NCBI GenBank assembly: GCA_040285745.1
Contig: JAUFOR010000008.1
Span: 1,860,001 to 1,924,000, forward strand
Length of the DNA stretch: 64,000 nucleotides
Origin: Barthelona sp. PCE
Taxonomy: Eukaryota > Metamonada: BaSk clade
Direction: 5' to 3'
The notes beneath the pieces were generated by a model. It made no database searches, was not told the origin of the DNA, and was given only the letters and a program-made list of their open reading frames with translations. Made by a program: the position numbers and the translations under genes. Shown in pieces: positions 63,999 through 64,000 of the stretch (position 1 is its first letter; every line of letters begins with the position of its first letter).

Positions 63999-64000
63999 AA

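Noticed and set aside
1-64000. Mobile elements, rRNA, tRNA, viral insertions or defence islands
   Set aside because: No transposase, reverse transcriptase, integrase, terminal repeats, rRNA core sequences or tRNA folds were recognised on either strand. Negative by eye only; a tRNAscan/Rfam/RepeatMasker run would be decisive.

Overview
This window comes from a compact, intron-poor nuclear genome of a flagellated single-celled eukaryote. Most of its 36 or so genes are single open frames running from a methionine to a stop. They encode typically eukaryotic proteins: dynein, IRE1, Exo70, CAF-1, BRCA2, ribosomal P0 and a BEACH protein. Two signals point to a metamonad, perhaps a parabasalid relative. 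The two introns I can place end in a fused branch point and acceptor (CTAAY, four bases, AG). Many start codons sit 1-60 bases behind a CCTTTT element or a TCATTTTC initiator-like element. From memory, both arrangements resemble Trichomonas. The lineage call is an inference of moderate to low confidence. No tRNA, rRNA, CRISPR array or mobile element was recognised.

Layout. 0-11 kb: the C-terminal third of a divergent dynein heavy chain running in from the left edge, a PCNA-linked protein that may be DNA polymerase delta subunit 3, a BRO1-domain protein, the large subunit of CAF-1 and a SCY1-like pseudokinase. 11-24 kb: reticulon, NOMO, the decapping enzyme DCP2, UTP11, ZMYND10, ISY1, an orphan membrane or secreted protein and a ZSWIM2-type ubiquitin ligase. 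24-34 kb: an RRM/RGG protein, an SPFH protein, a type I MRH-domain receptor, ribosomal P0 with a small first exon, a multi-spanning transporter-like protein, a coiled-coil protein possibly of the XRCC4 group, Exo70, and a gene-free stretch with several perfect hairpins. 34-50 kb: an acylated helical-repeat protein, IRE1, a type II membrane protein, a coiled-coil protein with an intron, two orphan proteins and a choline-transporter-like protein. 50-64 kb: CFAP99, an SMC5-like protein that has lost its ATPase motifs, a divergently transcribed BRCA2 homologue with an 18-residue tandem repeat, a double PP-loop TtcA-like protein, and the C-terminal part of a BEACH-WD40 protein.

How the genes fit together. 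Four products belong to the motile cilium or its assembly (dynein heavy chain, ZMYND10, CFAP99, probably ZSWIM2). Several act in replication, chromatin or repair (CAF-1, POLD3-like, SMC5-like, BRCA2). A third group serves the ER and endomembrane system (IRE1, NOMO, reticulon, SCYL, Exo70, MRH receptor, BRO1, BEACH). Convergent neighbours are packed so tightly that several share or abut stop codons. The most unusual items are the ATPase-dead SMC5 beside BRCA2, the repeat array in BRCA2, the double PP-loop protein, the recurring CCTTTT promoter element and the hairpin-rich region at 33.7-34.2 kb.
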